64,000 nucleotides of DNA from Phoronis australis (Eukaryota; Phoronida; Phoronidae): the NCBI GenBank assembly GCA_002633005.1, contig NMRA01000231.1:144473-208472 (forward strand), written 5' to 3'. Below the pieces are notes generated by a model, which saw only the letters and a list, made by a program, of their open reading frames with translations, was not told where the DNA came from and did not search any database. Positions 1-14,500 of the stretch are shown here, one piece after another (the first letter of the stretch is position 1; each line of letters starts with the position of its first letter). The position numbers and the translations under genes are program-made.

Positions 1-187
1 TTTGTATTTGCAAATAGCCTGATTTTTCCTATAAATTTGTTTTTGTCAAAAATGAAGTCACTGCTCTAAAAAATTGAACATTTTTCTGGGGTCTCACGTA
101 ATTTTACATCTGAGTCAGCTATGGAGATTTGCCAAGTGACATGCTGATTCTCACTAACCCCTGCTCCACATCTGACCATTCACTAAC
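1..187 (-). other. Intron of the FBXO30-like gene
   Basis: Sequence downstream of the donor at 187. No further FBXO30-like coding is visible before the window edge, so the terminal exon lies to the left. Confidence 0.6.
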
Positions 188-1561
188 CTTGTAAGAGATC
201 TCCCACATAGGTTTGACACTGTCAGGGTTCTTCTCCCACTGAAGTATGACCAACCCTCTCTCCTCTAGCAGACTACAGCAAACTTCTCGCATCTTCCTGC
301 ATGTTACGGAGAGATGACGGATACTGAATGCGTCTAAACAACGAGCAATTTCTTGCAATATCTCAAACGGCAATGCTAGTATGCCTTGATAGTCAGTATA
401 CAAAAAATCCATTTTCTCACAGTCGGACGTTTCAGTTAGATCACAACTGGCATTCGATTCGATGGCTAAGTTTTCATTCGGTACAGGCGTACTAACTCCA
501 AAGCTTTCATTGACTACACTGTGAACGAGCTCAAAGCCTTGATCATTTGGACAGAATCTGCGGAAGGAATACGTGCAACCGGCATTTGCCAGCGGACAAC
601 GATCTTGCATCCAACCATTAACGCCGGGATGGATATCACTGTGTATATTCTTCATATGCGAGCAGTACTCATCCCGGCGGAAGCCCTGTGCACACAAAAA
701 CGTATACATTGACTTGGGCTTAGTTTGATACCGGGGCACTGACTCAACTGTTAGATCCAAGCTGAGACGAGTAACATTTGGAGCAGGCGGAGGACTGGGA
801 GGCCTAGGAGTTATATCCTCTGCCAGAGTTTCAACGTCCTTTTCTACTGAATCTCCACCAGCAGTATCGAGAGCACTTTCAGGCAGCACTTCCAACTGAT
901 GTGAACTCTGTGGTTCTGTAAATAGTTTATCACATATACTCTTCTGTAAACCAGGCGGATGCTTATAAAGTTCCCATGGTGCATCACTGCCATCATCTGA
1001 AATGGTGGCAGACGTATCGCTAGAAATGCTCTTCTCCTTAAAGGATGACGACTGAGCAAAAGGCATGGCAGGATATCGTCGTGTGAGGCTGTTGCGTAGA
1101 GCTCGGTGAACTTTCCGAGGCAGCTTCAGAGATTCATTGAGCATTCGTTGGTCCCGGAGTGCAAGGGCAACATCCAGCTGCTGTTGGTCGTTCTGTTCTC
1201 TCGAAGAAATTGTTCTCAAACCGTCGCGGTGAGGTCGCTCTCGAGAAAACGATGGCCAGCGATTCCACTCCATCGTACAGAAGACCACACTAGCCGGGCA
1301 CTTCTCTAAGTGTTTGCCGAGTTTTGATCGAGGCAAAATGATGGGACAGCCAAGTGAATGATTCACACAACGCACTTTTGCATTGGGACAAACCATCGAG
1401 TGGTCCAGCTGTTTGCAACCATGGAAACGTGCACCGCACTCCTCACGACAGTCCATCATCTCGCAGCAGTCTGTGTTGTCAACGAACGTAGTACAGTTCC
1501 GTCGGAAGCATGTCTTACAATGGTAATGTATTGACACGTCCAGCACGCAGCCATCGGCCAT
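188..1561 (-). CDS. FBXO30: FBXO30/FBXO40-like F-box protein, large coding exon (3' end outside window)
   Basis: Substrate-recognition subunit of an SCF (SKP1-CUL1-F-box) ubiquitin ligase, by family. Residues ~15-95 form a Cys/His-rich TRAF-type zinc finger (CKTCFRRNC, CPNAKVRC, HLEKCPASV), followed by CTMEWNRWP and a QQQLDVALALRDQRML segment, both hallmarks of FBXO30/40. A disordered Ser/Pro-rich middle follows. A second Cys/His stretch lies at ~286-338, then an F-box at ~396-440 (LPFEILQEIARCLDAFSIRHLS). I chose MADG... at 1561 because a good 3' splice site (pyrimidine tract then cag, exon from 1570) lies nine bases upstream and the context aagATGG is favourable; the frame stays open to 1648 but that part would be intron. 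At 188/187 the sequence reads AAG|GTTAGT, a 5' splice site in phase 0, so the reading on to a stop at 119 is probably intronic. 458 codons are seen. FBXO30 versus FBXO40 is unresolved; an invertebrate pro-orthologue of both is likely. Confidence 0.88.
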
Positions 1562-1570
1562 CTTGCCATA

Positions 1571-3699
1571 CTGAAATTGAAAGATGCCCCAATCAAGAAG
1601 TGTCTCTACAAAGACAGGAATGCATGATAAGCAACATGCAGGAAACATCTGATAATATTAATCGATTGCTGGGAACTGTGAAATCTCACCAATTTTGGAC
1701 AAAAATTGAGTTTTTTTCAAAGCTTTCTAGCATTGTTAGGAATGCCCAGTTTCTTAAACTTAGTCTGACAGTAGCTAAGGTGTAGACCTTTAAAATGTTC
1801 AATTATTTAGTTGGTGCTAATTCTTTCGTGAAAAAAATGAAGAAATAAAATTTTACTTATCAATCTTATTGTACCCTAAATTGGTGAGATTTTACAGCAT
1901 TCATATCGATCTCAAATTAAACTCCAAATCACAGCACCACAGTGTATCACAAGACAGGAAACACGAGATAGACAAGAGAAATTGTATCTTTCCGTTTTCG
2001 CATAAAACTTAAGTAACACAGACTTAATGCACAAATTTCAAGTTTATTGCCATAGCTACCATCACATGACGCTAAACTGTGGGTATTCACAACAATTTTT
2101 GAGGTAGCTGAGATTATACCATAGTATTTATTGAATGGTAGATTAACAGAACTTTTATTAAAAAGCTTCTGTAGTGAAATTGGTTTGAACAAAAATACAT
2201 AAAAACATGTATGGTGCATGAATGATATAGGCAGGGCATGGGAAAAATACACACAAATTGTACACAAATTTACTGTAAACCAGCGCTATGATATGGTATG
2301 AATATGAATTATTACACTACAGTCTTTTTGCACTCCATATGTTTTTTGAGATAAACATAATTTATTAATTCATCCAACAAAAATACATGTACAGAAACAT
2401 AAATTCTAACCACTAGAATTACATCAAACAAATTAAAACACTATCCAACCCTATAAAAACTAATTACTATGCAAAAACAATACCATCTTGCGTCGAATCT
2501 ATCAGGTGCCAATTTATGATAATAAATAATTTTTCCAGGTTGTGGTAATCACAAATCTCCCATCTCACTGAAATTTGGGCTCACCGTTTTGCAATCTTTG
2601 ACTCTAGAAATGAAATTTCTCAAAGTAACTTAAATTTACAACTTCACACGCCATCTGTTGGTCACATCATGTGTTCTATAGAGATTAGAGAAGTCTGATA
2701 AGATCTCTTCCCCAACTTTGGGTTAGATGTCTCCCATTAAGTCTAACTGGACTTCTGTAATTGACCTTGGACCATACAGTTCATGGCACTAAAGCATATC
2801 CACTGACAACAGAAAGTCCTGGGTTTGAGCTCCGGTAGGAACAGAGATCCTTTCAGACTTCACTCTGGGTCACGTGAAGTGTTAAACACATAGCTTGTAA
2901 GAAAACTCATGTAATTCTTACCCGTAACCTCAAAAATGTATCTTTCTTTCAAGCAAAGAATTTTAGACACAACAATTCTTATTATCCAAAACTTTAAGAC
3001 TAACATACTACATGGTCTGAGTGCACACTGTTTGCAATTTATGACACGGCAATGTACAATGAGGAAATTAACATTTCAAAGAACATCTGAGTGCTTAGCC
3101 CATTGGACCGAGCAAATGTTAAGAATCCAGCAACTTTTTTCTCTGAAACAGAAGCCTGCATTGATCACAAATAGTCAAACCAAGTAAAAATGTGCTCCAA
3201 TCAATTCATACTGTTCTGCTGACATCCAAAACAAACAATCATTATGGCTAATGTCTATACACTCACTCCAGCCCAGGAATAACATTTGTGATATGAACAA
3301 TGCTATGTAATGACCATTCTTAAAGCTGAGGATAAGTTTATAACAAGAGTGGCTGGGATGCCCTTGTGGAGCTGAATGTATGTCTAATGAATGAAATCTA
3401 TGAAAACCGATGGCCATGTTATAAAAGGCTGAAATATTAATCGTTCTCGTTTTATATGACAATTTTATTAGAAATAGAACAAAGCGAAATTCTACAACCA
3501 CCAAAACAGTATGTAAAAAACTGAAATAAACGCGTGTTCAGGTGAATGGATTGGATTGATGCACCATCAAATAGCACAGTTTTACCCTCAATCACTACCT
3601 GTAGACTTCATTGCTGTCTTCTCATGACAAAATAGATCGCTTGAAAAAATTTCCCACGCACTACAGAATTTGATGATTGTGCCGCACTTAACCAGAGTT
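1571..3699. other. Upstream/intronic DNA of the FBXO30-like gene, no coding seen
   Basis: The acceptor at 1571-1572 implies an upstream non-coding leader exon, which could not be located. The remainder is AT-rich with only short, unconvincing frames. A stretch near 2812-2850 (gggtttgagctcc) resembles a Pol III B box and could be a tRNA-derived SINE remnant. Confidence 0.4.
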
Positions 3700-4550
3700 A
3701 GGGTCATGGATAACCTTATTTGTAAGTGTCTCTACTTAGCCAAAAATCTACAAAACAATAGATTTTAACCAGTCAGTAAAGAATATCTTTTGTTAAAGTA
3801 GAAAGCCTATAGAATTTGATTATTGACTTTTTACCAACCTGCCATTAATTGGGTCATGTTACCGTGTCTTTTTAGAAAAATTTTACAAAAAAGAAAGGTA
3901 TGTTGATAGCAAATAATATTTGATTTATATGTCTGAAATGAGATCAGATTTCAAAAACAGTGTTCCTCATAGATGAGAATATGTATATTCCTAGCTTCCA
4001 TTTAAATGATGATAACAAATACTTGATCTCCGCGCAGTGTACTGGGACCTGCTACGTGATTCTTCTTGACATGAGCAAATTCCCCGTGTTGTTTTATTTT
4101 ATTCCACTATAGAAAAGTGTGCACCTGGTGGTGAACCAAGTCCGCGAGAAATGAACGAAACAGCTGTACACTGACACCATTAAAAGTACGGCTTTTCGGT
4201 TCCAAAAGGGATCTTTATTTATTATTATTAGTGTTTGTCAGTTTTCTAAAATATTTCGTTTTCATTTTATGCAACTTGAAGAGTTTTTCTCATGAAAATC
4301 AGTTGCCACTCATACAAAAGTGGAACATTGCAAAAAATACCCGAGCAAGATCTTGGAGAAAAGTGCATGAAGCCCAGCAATGTTCTCCACAACCTGTTTG
4401 ACTCGTCACTGCGTGGAGTTTGAATTTTGTCATGAGGAGTTAGGCTTACTTGCGTCAAGTTTGGTAACCAATGCAACGAGTTTCCAGTATTGGTAGATCA
4501 GCCATTTCTTAAGCAAATTTGGACATTTTGGATTTTTGGTGCCAGTTCAG
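3700..4550 (+). repeat. Dispersed repeat, copy 1 of 3
   Basis: Shares ordered blocks with 37845-38325 and 38385-38960: an 'acttagccaaa..ctacaaaac' block, 'tagaatttgat.attgactttt', 'gggtcatg..acc' and 'tttttag.aaaattt', a 'tttcattttatgcaact' block, and 'ggagaa..gtg'. This copy carries an apparent insertion around 4020-4200. No coding or terminal structure was recognised. Confidence 0.6.
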
Positions 4551-7114
4551 TGCATTAATTCCAATACTAGACACAAACTCTGCACAGTGTGGACATGGAC
4601 TTTCAACCATGTTCATGAATTTTGTAATTCGCGTCAAGCTTGAATTTTCTGTTGTGGAAAACACTGATAAGTAATTGAAAGTTTCATGTAACTGAAGGTC
4701 AAAGGAGTCGATGTTGAAAAACAGCATGCTAACCACTAAAGAATCTATGTTTACCTATTACTTTGTCTTGTAATTAGTTCCATCCCACAGGAAATTATTT
4801 GACTTTTCTACTGACTGTCTAATTCAGAGACAATTCATTATAATGCAAGTTTGTCTTCTTCTAAGACCACAAAACAATTATGTCGAGAACTTTAAACTTT
4901 TCAAACCAACAAGTCTTATAAAAATATAAACAACAAAGTTGTAATTTTTACCTCAGGTCTGCTGACATCAAAGCTCACATTGTTTGTATGGGATTTCTGA
5001 GTACTGTAAAACTCCACTTTACAGAACTAACGATATTACCCAACTAACTAAAGGCAAATATCTGCAATTTCAGTACTTTAGTATCCTGCATGACTTGTAA
5101 TGCCGAATTACCAAATAACTCAACTATAAAGTAGCAAGCTATCAGTGAACATAAGCAAGTTTAGTGCAGACATAAATTTAAATGAACGTAACAGAATTCA
5201 AACAAGTGATCAGGTAGTAATGGTAATGACAGGATTGCAATCATACCGGCAAGTGAATTCTGGGCAAAGTTCCGTAGATAAATCTCGTGAAGGAAACAGA
5301 GTGTTATCACGTGCTTCAATTGCCATACATGACAGTATCTCGCAAAGTCTTGCGCGACCTTGTATTTTAGTGAGGTTTTCACAACTACGGAATGCAAGCA
5401 TGCTTTACTTACCAGCAGGAGGTAACGCACAGCTGTTTGGATCATGGCTGCAACTTCAAATTTAAGTTTACAGATTCTAATCGGGAAGAACCAGTGACCA
5501 CTAAAGTTCAAACCTTCTTCACACTGTCAGTCAGTTGTGTTGAGTTTCCAGCAGTGAATCTAACAAGTAACACCAGGTATGCACATCAGCAAACCCATCA
5601 AATACCACTAGAGGTCGGAGGTCAGAAGTGATGCACAATCCTCAAGACTTCAGCCACAGTTGGCGAAGATAGGACCTGAGACTAGCAGATTCAGTAATCC
5701 TGAATCCAAATCAAGAGGTTTCAAGAAGCGGATACCAGAGTTCACCATTTACTGGAGATCAGCTTCCATCACATAGCAAAGCAGATAAGATAGTCTAGAT
5801 GTAATCTCGGGACAGTTTCTTATACTAATGGTCAGCTTCACAAAAGACTCAAGAACATGAACAGCCATTCAATCACACTGCACAAACTCCAAATTATCCA
5901 TGTCTATCCAAGTGATCACACAACCATCTTCTCTCACTCCATGTACCACACCACTCCAAGACCTCTGTGGCCTAGTCCTGCCAACTTGCTGTTCAATACA
6001 CAAAACAGATGCCAAGATATGTATTAGATGAGGCTAATTAACAAACTAAGACCACATGGCCAAATGCATGTGTTCTTGTTGAGGCAGCCTAGTTGATGAG
6101 AGCACACTGCTACCTTCACAATGTGGACAGTGAATAATTAATTAACTGCTGATCATGTTACCAGACAGCCAGTGATGACATCACAGCCAGATGCTGACCA
6201 ATACCAGTGAGATTTGCCAAATAAGCTTATTGTAATCCCCTTCATAAATTTAGTTCTTCTAATTAACAATGTGAAATATTGGAAACAAACCTACAACTCT
6301 CTTTTCTTTAAAACCGCAATATCATTTTCCATACTAAATTTACAAAATTATCTTCCACCAGAGTGACTGCAAAATTCACCCCAAGATCAATGGATGCTCA
6401 TGTACAAAGGATCCAGATTCAATGCAGCCTCTATGAACAAGTTGAGTAGGGTCAGTAAAAGGTGAGATAAGCCCCATTCTCCAAGCTACATACTACAGCA
6501 ACCACGATTAGCAGAATTTCGAAAAACTGCCTCAAAGCACTCCGCTTCAGAAATTCAACAAATCCAAGTAAAGCTCAACACAGCACTTGAATAATGCAAG
6601 GTACAATCAGAAATGACATGATCTGCACAGAATATATCCCTAATCAATAGATAATAGACGATCAATACATCAGTGCCTTGACACACAGAAACACACTACC
6701 CCATGACAGATGGCCTCCTGTCAATTAGTAATCATAAAGAGTATACCTACCTGAGTCCGTCACCCTGAATAGTGAATGTCTCCGCGCCAATACACGCGTT
6801 CATCAATAAATGATGTTTTTTTACATTGAATATGCCCCTGAGTAATAAATAAGGACAATGTTTGTCTTGTGTAGTGCGTAAGAAATAATTAGTGGTAGAT
6901 ACAATCATGTCAACTAACAATGAGTACATACACTGATCTACAAATACAATCAGCTAAATTAAGGGTTCAGTGACCTTACTAAGCTGTAAACAATTGATTA
7001 ACTTTAACAAACATATTAAGTGATATATGTAAATCAAACAGAACACATTATAATGTACTTGGCAAAATTAAACTGATAATCTCAAGACTATATTAAACTT
7101 AAAAGAACCAAAGA
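4551..7114. other. Intergenic DNA, nothing recognised
   Basis: AT-rich with frames up to about 116 codons, none with a recognisable domain or splice context. Overlapping opposite-strand frames at 5145-5631 look fortuitous. Confidence 0.4.
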
Positions 7115-7194
7115 TCATACCAAGCAAACGTCATACCAAGCAAATGTCATACCAAGCAAACGTCATACCAAGCAAACGTCATACCAAGCAAACA
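7115..7194 (+). repeat. 16 bp tandem repeat, five copies
   Basis: Unit tcataccaagcaaacg repeats at 7115, 7131, 7147, 7163 and 7179 with one or two single-base differences, then decays into cataccaacctaccaacatacc. Confidence 0.92.
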
Positions 7195-8327
7195 TACCAA
7201 CCTACCAACATACCTAATCTTGAATGGCCTTCACTAAGTATTGGCAATCAATTGAAATAATTATAAATAATCACAGACTTCTTTATTTTTCTTTAATTTT
7301 CATTTTCCCATGTGAACTTATGCAATGTTATAATCCCAAAAAACATATGTTAGGTGCCCAGTACAAATTAAGAAATTCGTTTTTTATTGAGCATAGTTTA
7401 ATCTGTTTAATGAAGATCAAGAAATCAATCAGCCAGGATAAACATTCTTCCTCATCTTATAAAAAATCAATGCCTTTAAATGATTATGCTGACCTTACAC
7501 AATAACCTTCCAATTTTTTAGTTTCTTAATATAAATACCCTGGGCGCTAACCCAGGACAGATGAATACAGTGTGTATAATTTTATTCCCAAAATGACACA
7601 GCCCAAGGTACAGCAGAAATTAATTAATTAGCTTTTGGCAGTCTCATACCACTGCATTTCCTGGAGAAACATTGCTCTTGAGTTGCACAATGTACCTTTG
7701 TTGTATAATGCTCATTACATTACTCGATCCTCATGTGTTGAACAACGCTTATTTGATTACTGAATTTTATTTGTACGGCTATTTGAATGTGCCATGTACG
7801 ACTCACTAACTTATCAGGAAATAATTGTGTTGTTGGTAGCTGCCTCTACTTAAATTTAATTTTTTTAGATATTTTCAACGAGACCCACAAATTTCAAATA
7901 CTGGGTAATATATTTCTAAAATCCTTGATGATCATAGAAAAGTTGTAATGTGAAAAAAAAACAAACCTTTACCAGTGTTCAAATCCTGTTGTTTCAAGGT
8001 TCTCCACTTCTCAACATTAAAAAGATGGTAGAACCGCACAGGGCTCACACTAAAGACCAAAGGCCCATTGGCAAGTAACTATAGAGGGGGTTACCCTGGA
8101 GGTTTTGGACAACCCTTCCCTAGATTTTTTTTACCCTAAGGGTTAGATTTTGCATTTTAGAAACTTTATTAAAAATATGTTACGATATTGCAAAAATGAG
8201 TAAACTCTGCAAATAAGAAATACAAAAGCAATGATCTTAACATTATCAGGACCAGATTTTTATTCCAATTCCCATTATCAACAACACAGTCTATTTTTAC
8301 TCATGCAGTTTATTGTAGTTAAAGCCT
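7195..8327. other. Intergenic DNA, nothing recognised
   Basis: AT-rich. A 93-codon frame at 7224-7505 has no recognisable feature. Confidence 0.35.
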
Positions 8328-8560
8328 GCCCTGGCGCGAGCAGTGTAAAAATGTCCAGTTGCCAATTTGGACAACTGAACGAATAACTGTTTTAAAAAGA
8401 ATTTGATAACGGGAGTAAGGTGTCCCTCTATGTGCCAAAGGTGCTTATAGTAACATGACTTTGATGGTTTAACCAGTGCGAGGCATAATTTGCTGAAAAT
8501 CTTCCAGCCTACGGGGACGGGGAGGCTATGGGATGCACAAGATCTCTAATGCCACCAGTT
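8328..8560 (+). repeat. Dispersed repeat, copy 1 of 2
   Basis: Matches 50895-51130 in order: gagcagtgtaaaaatg.ccag, then 'aactgaac', then the exact block tgcttatagtaacatgactt followed by 'tgat.gttt.accagtgc', then 'cttc..gc' and 'gcctatgg'. Likely two copies of one mobile element; ends were not defined. Confidence 0.65.
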
Positions 8561-11500
8561 GAGATGGTGGTATTGTCCACCCCAATAACAGAGTAGTAGG
8601 GGTTGCCTGTTGCCTAGCTAGCTAATTATTCCACTATTACTAATGCTTCACTGACAGTGACACCACAGGCCCCTTTTATCAGCTACTAGAATGATACTAT
8701 AATGAATAAAAACAGGGTATACAAGAGCAATACAGTTAGAGTGTATACTTCATATCTTTAATTGGGAACATTGATGCTTAACTTAAGGTTAACGTTTTTA
8801 GTGAAGCTACAACCATTAAAAAATGGAATCAATTAAGCAATATGCCTCAAATTCCAAAGCTCACTCAGATGGATACTTCAGACTGGGCTTCCAATGCACA
8901 TGCATGCATAATGCATGCTGGATATAAGTGGCGGCATCTACTGGTGAGGGTCACAAAACTAAATTTTAGAACATGTGTCCTTGGAACAACTGTGCACTTG
9001 TTCATAAAACTTCTGTTACAGACATGCTCTTAAAAATACCAGCTTCATTCCACAGTGTGTTTTCAATACCCGTAAAAAACACTGGGTTTTATTACCAAAC
9101 TTCTCGAACTTGCACCACTGCCAAGTAGTGTACGGTACAAACTATCAACCAATCAACAACTGTGTCGTGCATGTTGTTTTTACTTGGTGAGGGGCTATTT
9201 TGAGCATGCCCATTGGAGCGCAATCTGAGGAACCCATTGTTAATCGGTGAGTGAACTGTGGAATTTGAAGGGTATTGCCTGCATCAGATGCTTCCATTTG
9301 TCTTTAATGGTTATGTCTTTCACTAAACAAATATTAATTTAAGCATCACTGCCCACAATTATAGATTTGGGGTGTATTTTTAACAGTCCCATCAGTCGCC
9401 TTAGTATGCTTTTTATATATTTATGGTACGTGACAGCAAACAACAGATGAGAGTTCCTGTTTTGACATTTGACACTTTTGCATATATGTAGTGTGTGGGG
9501 GCACTCTTACCATCCCTTGGTTGTTATACTGAATTAAGAGAAAGGTATATAACTGCTACCCACTGGTTGCCCACAAGACACTTCCAGAACATCTGAAAGA
9601 ATGTCAATTTGAGATTAATTTGTGCCACACATTTTGTCTCCAACTGCAAAACGTTCACTACATAATTCCTTGACATTAACGCCAATAAATAACAGTATTC
9701 CTTCTAAATTTTCCTAATTTAATCGGCAACAGTCACGGCAAAGCGTCCTGGCCAATTTTTTCTATTCACATCAACCGATGTGCAGTTCATCGCCACCGAA
9801 CGATTATGTTCTACAATAGTGGATACAGGGTACATGCTGACACGGAGAGCCTCGTGACTGTAATTTGCGATCACAACGAGCTGACCTCAGTTCCACCTGA
9901 TGTGATGAGATAACAAACATATAGTTGACTCTGATCAGTAATTCGACTCATAGAATTTCAGACCACCATTCAATTAATTAAATTACACACGTGCTCCTCT
10001 GGTTCTACTTGATTATGAGGAACAGAAAGAAATTCAAAGGCCCCTGAAAAGGTTGTTTGCTTGTACATATTCAGCGTGGTACTGGAGTACTCTGCCTCTA
10101 CTGTTGCTGTTTTTAGTTGACGTAGGCGTTCTGTTACTTTGGGAGTGACCTGACAAGCATATGCAGTGCTTAGATGTGAATGGAGAAAGTCAGCCGACAC
10201 GCTTTGCCATGAATGTTGGCAATTGCATTAAGAAAATTTGGGTGCAATAACGGTGATTATTGGCATCACAGTCAACAAGTGCAACTAGTAAATGTGTTGC
10301 AGTGCGAGATAAAATGTGCGACAAGCCTTCAAGCAGCATACGTCCTAGGCGTCCATTTGGACGCCCAGGACGAACGCTCCATTTGGACACCCTAGCACTA
10401 TTAATCTGGAGGCCCTGGCACAGATGCTCAATGTATCATTTTGATGCCCTGTCAATCATAATTTCTTCATTTGGACACCCACATTGTACGATTACTAGGA
10501 CTTCCCAGTTAATGAAAAAGAGAAGTTGGCCCTTTCAACTTGAAATAAATATACCACGTATAAAATGTACCAATGTTCACACTATTTTCAAAGTATTTCG
10601 TAGACCTGTCAATCTTTAGCACCTGTTTGGTTGCCACAGAGTCTCCGCTTTCAGTGGTCTTATATATCACTGCAATTCAGTACTTTATACAGGGACACCA
10701 ACCTTGGTTAACTCCAAACTGGTGTTTCAGAGCTGTAGTTTCATGTTTTTCGTCTTTTTTTAAAAACACTCAAGCGAAATAAATGTCATTATTTGAATAC
10801 TATGTGATGCGCCACAAGATTATGCCATTTAAAATGTTTGAGTTTGAGCTGGTTTCATGCTTTTCTACGTGCGTCTTAATATGGAGCAGCAGTGACACCT
10901 GTTGCCAAAATATAAACCACACATCATTTGTTCATTTTTCTTGTGTTGGTAACTGCAACTTTGATGATTCATTGTACAGAACACAAAGCTAGTTAAGATA
11001 TGATAAACTTTATAACACGAACTTGCACCCATCGTTCAACCAACACCTGTAATACGTGTAATACCTGTTTGGTAAGCTGTTTTCGTAAATTTATTTAGAC
11101 ATAAAATTCTTGATCCACAAAGTTTCTTTTAGTAAAAGGCTCAATACAAGAGAGCTGTTTTTATATTAAAGTTAGATGTAAAAGCTTAGTTCAACACATC
11201 TTTGTAAAAACCTCGCTGTGTGTGGGGGGGAGGGGGAGTGGGGGTAAAACGTCGTTGGAATCAGGCACACCCTGGAATATTATGAACCCCATTTTGAACA
11301 CTCTATTTTCGAAATCCTAGATAAAACCCTGAAGTGTGATGCAGACTACTCCGAAAATGACATGCTTTGAGTATTGAGTTGATCCAGAAGAGCCTGGTAG
11401 GCGACCAAATAAGATAGCATTTGTATGCCTTTCTCTAAGTCAGGGTTGAGGCGGCTGGTGGTTGTCAATCACAAACCACTGCTATTGAAAAGTGCTGGCT

Positions 11501-14500
11501 TCGCTTGCAGTTTTTGCAAGCAGCGGTTATCGAAGAAGTTTCACAAAACGTGGAATGTGCGACCTTGAAAATAGTTCAAAACCATACCGAGATTATAAAA
11601 TGATCATCTTCTGTTCTGTTCACCTTTTAAGCACAAGAATTAGCAACCCAAATTTAAAGAACTTTGTCGATAAAAAACACCACCTTCAAAATGGCGCCTT
11701 CGATGTCTGTTTCCAATTCTGCCTGATTAAGATCTCGAGAATCGGTCTCATTTCTAACCCATGGCATTCAAGTACAGGCTAGGTCATTGGGTTAACTGTT
11801 GACATCTTTTCACAAATCACGACATCAACTTACAGCTATAAATATACTCAGCCACAAGATAGCATCGAGAGCATAGCATGTGTGTGGAAAATGTCGACAT
11901 GTTTGCATATATATGAACTTCCCCAAGCTGGTGTCACAGGGCACAAGTACTTAACGCACTCTGTTCCGCCAAGGGGTTCCCCATACCAACAATTCCTCGT
12001 CAAAGTCTTTGGAGTTCAGGTACACACAGACAAAGTTATTGCACGTCCAAACTGGACTTATTTAATTTTCACTTCAGTTCTCCGTAGGCTGTCTGAACCA
12101 CAGAGACTCTCGAAACTAAGTTCAACTATCTTAACAATAAATCACAATATTCAATTCAAATCAGTCTCAGAATTCGCAGATTCACTCGAACCAAACGGCA
12201 CGTCTTTCTTCTAACACAACAAAAACGAAAGAGGCTGAACACGAGGGTTCAGCGGACAAACCGAATATCACCAGCAGGCCCTGATTGGCCAAAACAATAG
12301 ATCAATTAACCACAAGAGGGGTTCCCACAACAACCAATTAGGCAATCATAACAAACCTGACCTCAAAGGTCAGAGGTCACATACGTGTCATTTTCAGTGT
12401 TCACGACACTACTGCCAAGTTCTTTCTTTTACGCCATATACAATGCCTCTTGGCGCTATATATTTATTGTACTGAATATTTCACAGTACTTCTTTCTTTG
12501 ACTTTAAATGAATGTTTCTGTTCTGGTTAGAAATCGTTACTGTATTTTGCGTCATTCAGGCCTTGCAACTACCACAGGTACAATTTCAATTTCCAATATT
12601 TTGGCAAAATTGCATTGTTCCATGGTTTAACAACCTTGTGAAGCATGTCTGTAAATGTTCTGTGCTTTCCATTCAGATTCACTACTAACTACTGTACTTG
12701 CACACTTTGGTGGCGCTGCAAAATAATTGTTGTTCAGGACCTAGTTCAGGACACAACGCCTCGTTTTAGCATCAATTTTAACAATGCAAGCGTGAAAGTA
12801 TGTGGGTTTCAAACATGCAGAACCACTGTAGTCGGGACATAACGTATCGTTTTCAAATATAGTGGAAAATTCGTGCAAGTAGTGAATTTGCAAACGGGTT
12901 ACTGGTAGTGGTACGTCACTACGTGTCTGGTGTGGTGGCAGTGCCAGGCTGGTACAGAGAGTATGAAATCGAATACTTCCAGCTAATGCGGCATGGTTAA
13001 AGTCACACAGACCAATATGCACAAGTAATCAGTCATCATCACCATAATTACTCAGTAACTTACCGACAATGTTGTTAAACCATAGACAACAGAGTGATTA
13101 CACTTTCTATGGGAGTTTCTTCCAACTTCCGGAATCCGTGTGACTCAACACCACTTGCAAAATAATATTTCTTTTTTAATTTTGTTTCTGTAATCATAAT
13201 TCTCACTTGGAAAAACTTTAAACCTAAATTAGTAACTCTGAACAAATTTTTATCAGAGCTAATGCACAAATGATGGATTTTTAGAGAAATAGTCAAAATC
13301 CTGTACTAGGCTATAAACAAAAGTTTGTGTAAATTTGCAACAGAGGGCGCACTTTTACTTCCTGAAAACTCGTACTGTAATGAGTTTCAGTGTCAGACTT
13401 TTGTAATTTTGATCTTTACATAATGTGATTAAGTTAACATAGCACAAGAACGTTAACACTTTATGGTAAGTTGAGTTCATTTATTATTTCTAAATCTCCC
13501 AAAAATTTCCATTTTGCCGTGGCATAACCACAAAATGGCTTGGGCAGGAATTTTTGTGAGTTCCTTTCTCAATTTCGTGACGTAAAACTGTGAGTCACAG
13601 TGCCTTTTTCGTTTTTATTTCTTCCTGGCCCTGGTTGTCATTTCTAATGTTTATTCGTTTCAAGAATAATACCAGAAGACAAAAATTACAGTTATAAGTG
13701 CTGAAAACCTTACACACTTATTACTGTTACCCGTGCGAAACAATAAGGAAGGGAAGCTCGGAAAATTTGGACAAAACCACCTAACTCGACTTGTTGACCT
13801 GCTACTGAAGGTTAATGTGTCCGCTAATACCATTTGACGAGTCGCGGGATAGTAGCAAATCTTGAGAAATCAAACAATGACAGTGTTTGTTACTTCTTCA
13901 GCATATTAAAGCCTTCAAATACTATAACAATGCTCAACATTCGTTGGGTAAATTTAGATGCGGGAAGAGAGGACCAGAAAATTATGTACAAATTCTGTAT
14001 ACATAACTGAGACAACATATTTTATTACATCAAATAATAAAAATAAGCATCATTTATCAGTGTGAGTATGTGGCATAAATTTGAGCATCATGTCCTGGCC
14101 ACATTGAGTATACCCCGGTATAAAAAGTTTCTGATCCCTTACCGGTTTGTGTGTAGTCTGCAAAGGTAATCAGAGCCATTGTTCTTGAAAATTTTAGTTG
14201 TGAATTGACCTTTTGCTGCAGAATGGTTATCACTTGAGCATGAAAAACTCTCAAAGAGGCATCAAGAAAGGCTAAAAACTTGGTGTTCGGATTTCCTCTC
14301 ATCATACCAGAAGTTGAAAGGGAAATTCAGACCTCCATTTGTAGTGAGATCATCCTTTTTTGTTTTCTATTGGAATAAACATAGAAAACAGCACAGTGAT
14401 GAATTTTAAGTGTCTAGTAAAACTTCATGTACACAACAAGGGATCAAGTGACCTAAATATTACTTGGAAATGAGAGTGTTCCTGCCACAGACTTTCAAAA

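Noticed and set aside
119-187. Continuation of the FBXO30-like frame to a stop at 119
   Set aside because: AAG|GTTAGT donor at 188/187 and loss of family-like sequence after YKV indicate intron.
1562-1648. Upstream in-frame Met extension of the FBXO30-like protein
   Set aside because: A good splice acceptor separates it from the coding exon, and the MADG start has better context.
5145-5631. Overlapping opposite-strand frames of about 100 codons
   Set aside because: Mutually overlapping, no domains and no splice context; treated as chance.
7115-7194. Regulatory site array
   Set aside because: A simple 16 bp tandem repeat explains it; no known factor site is recognisable.
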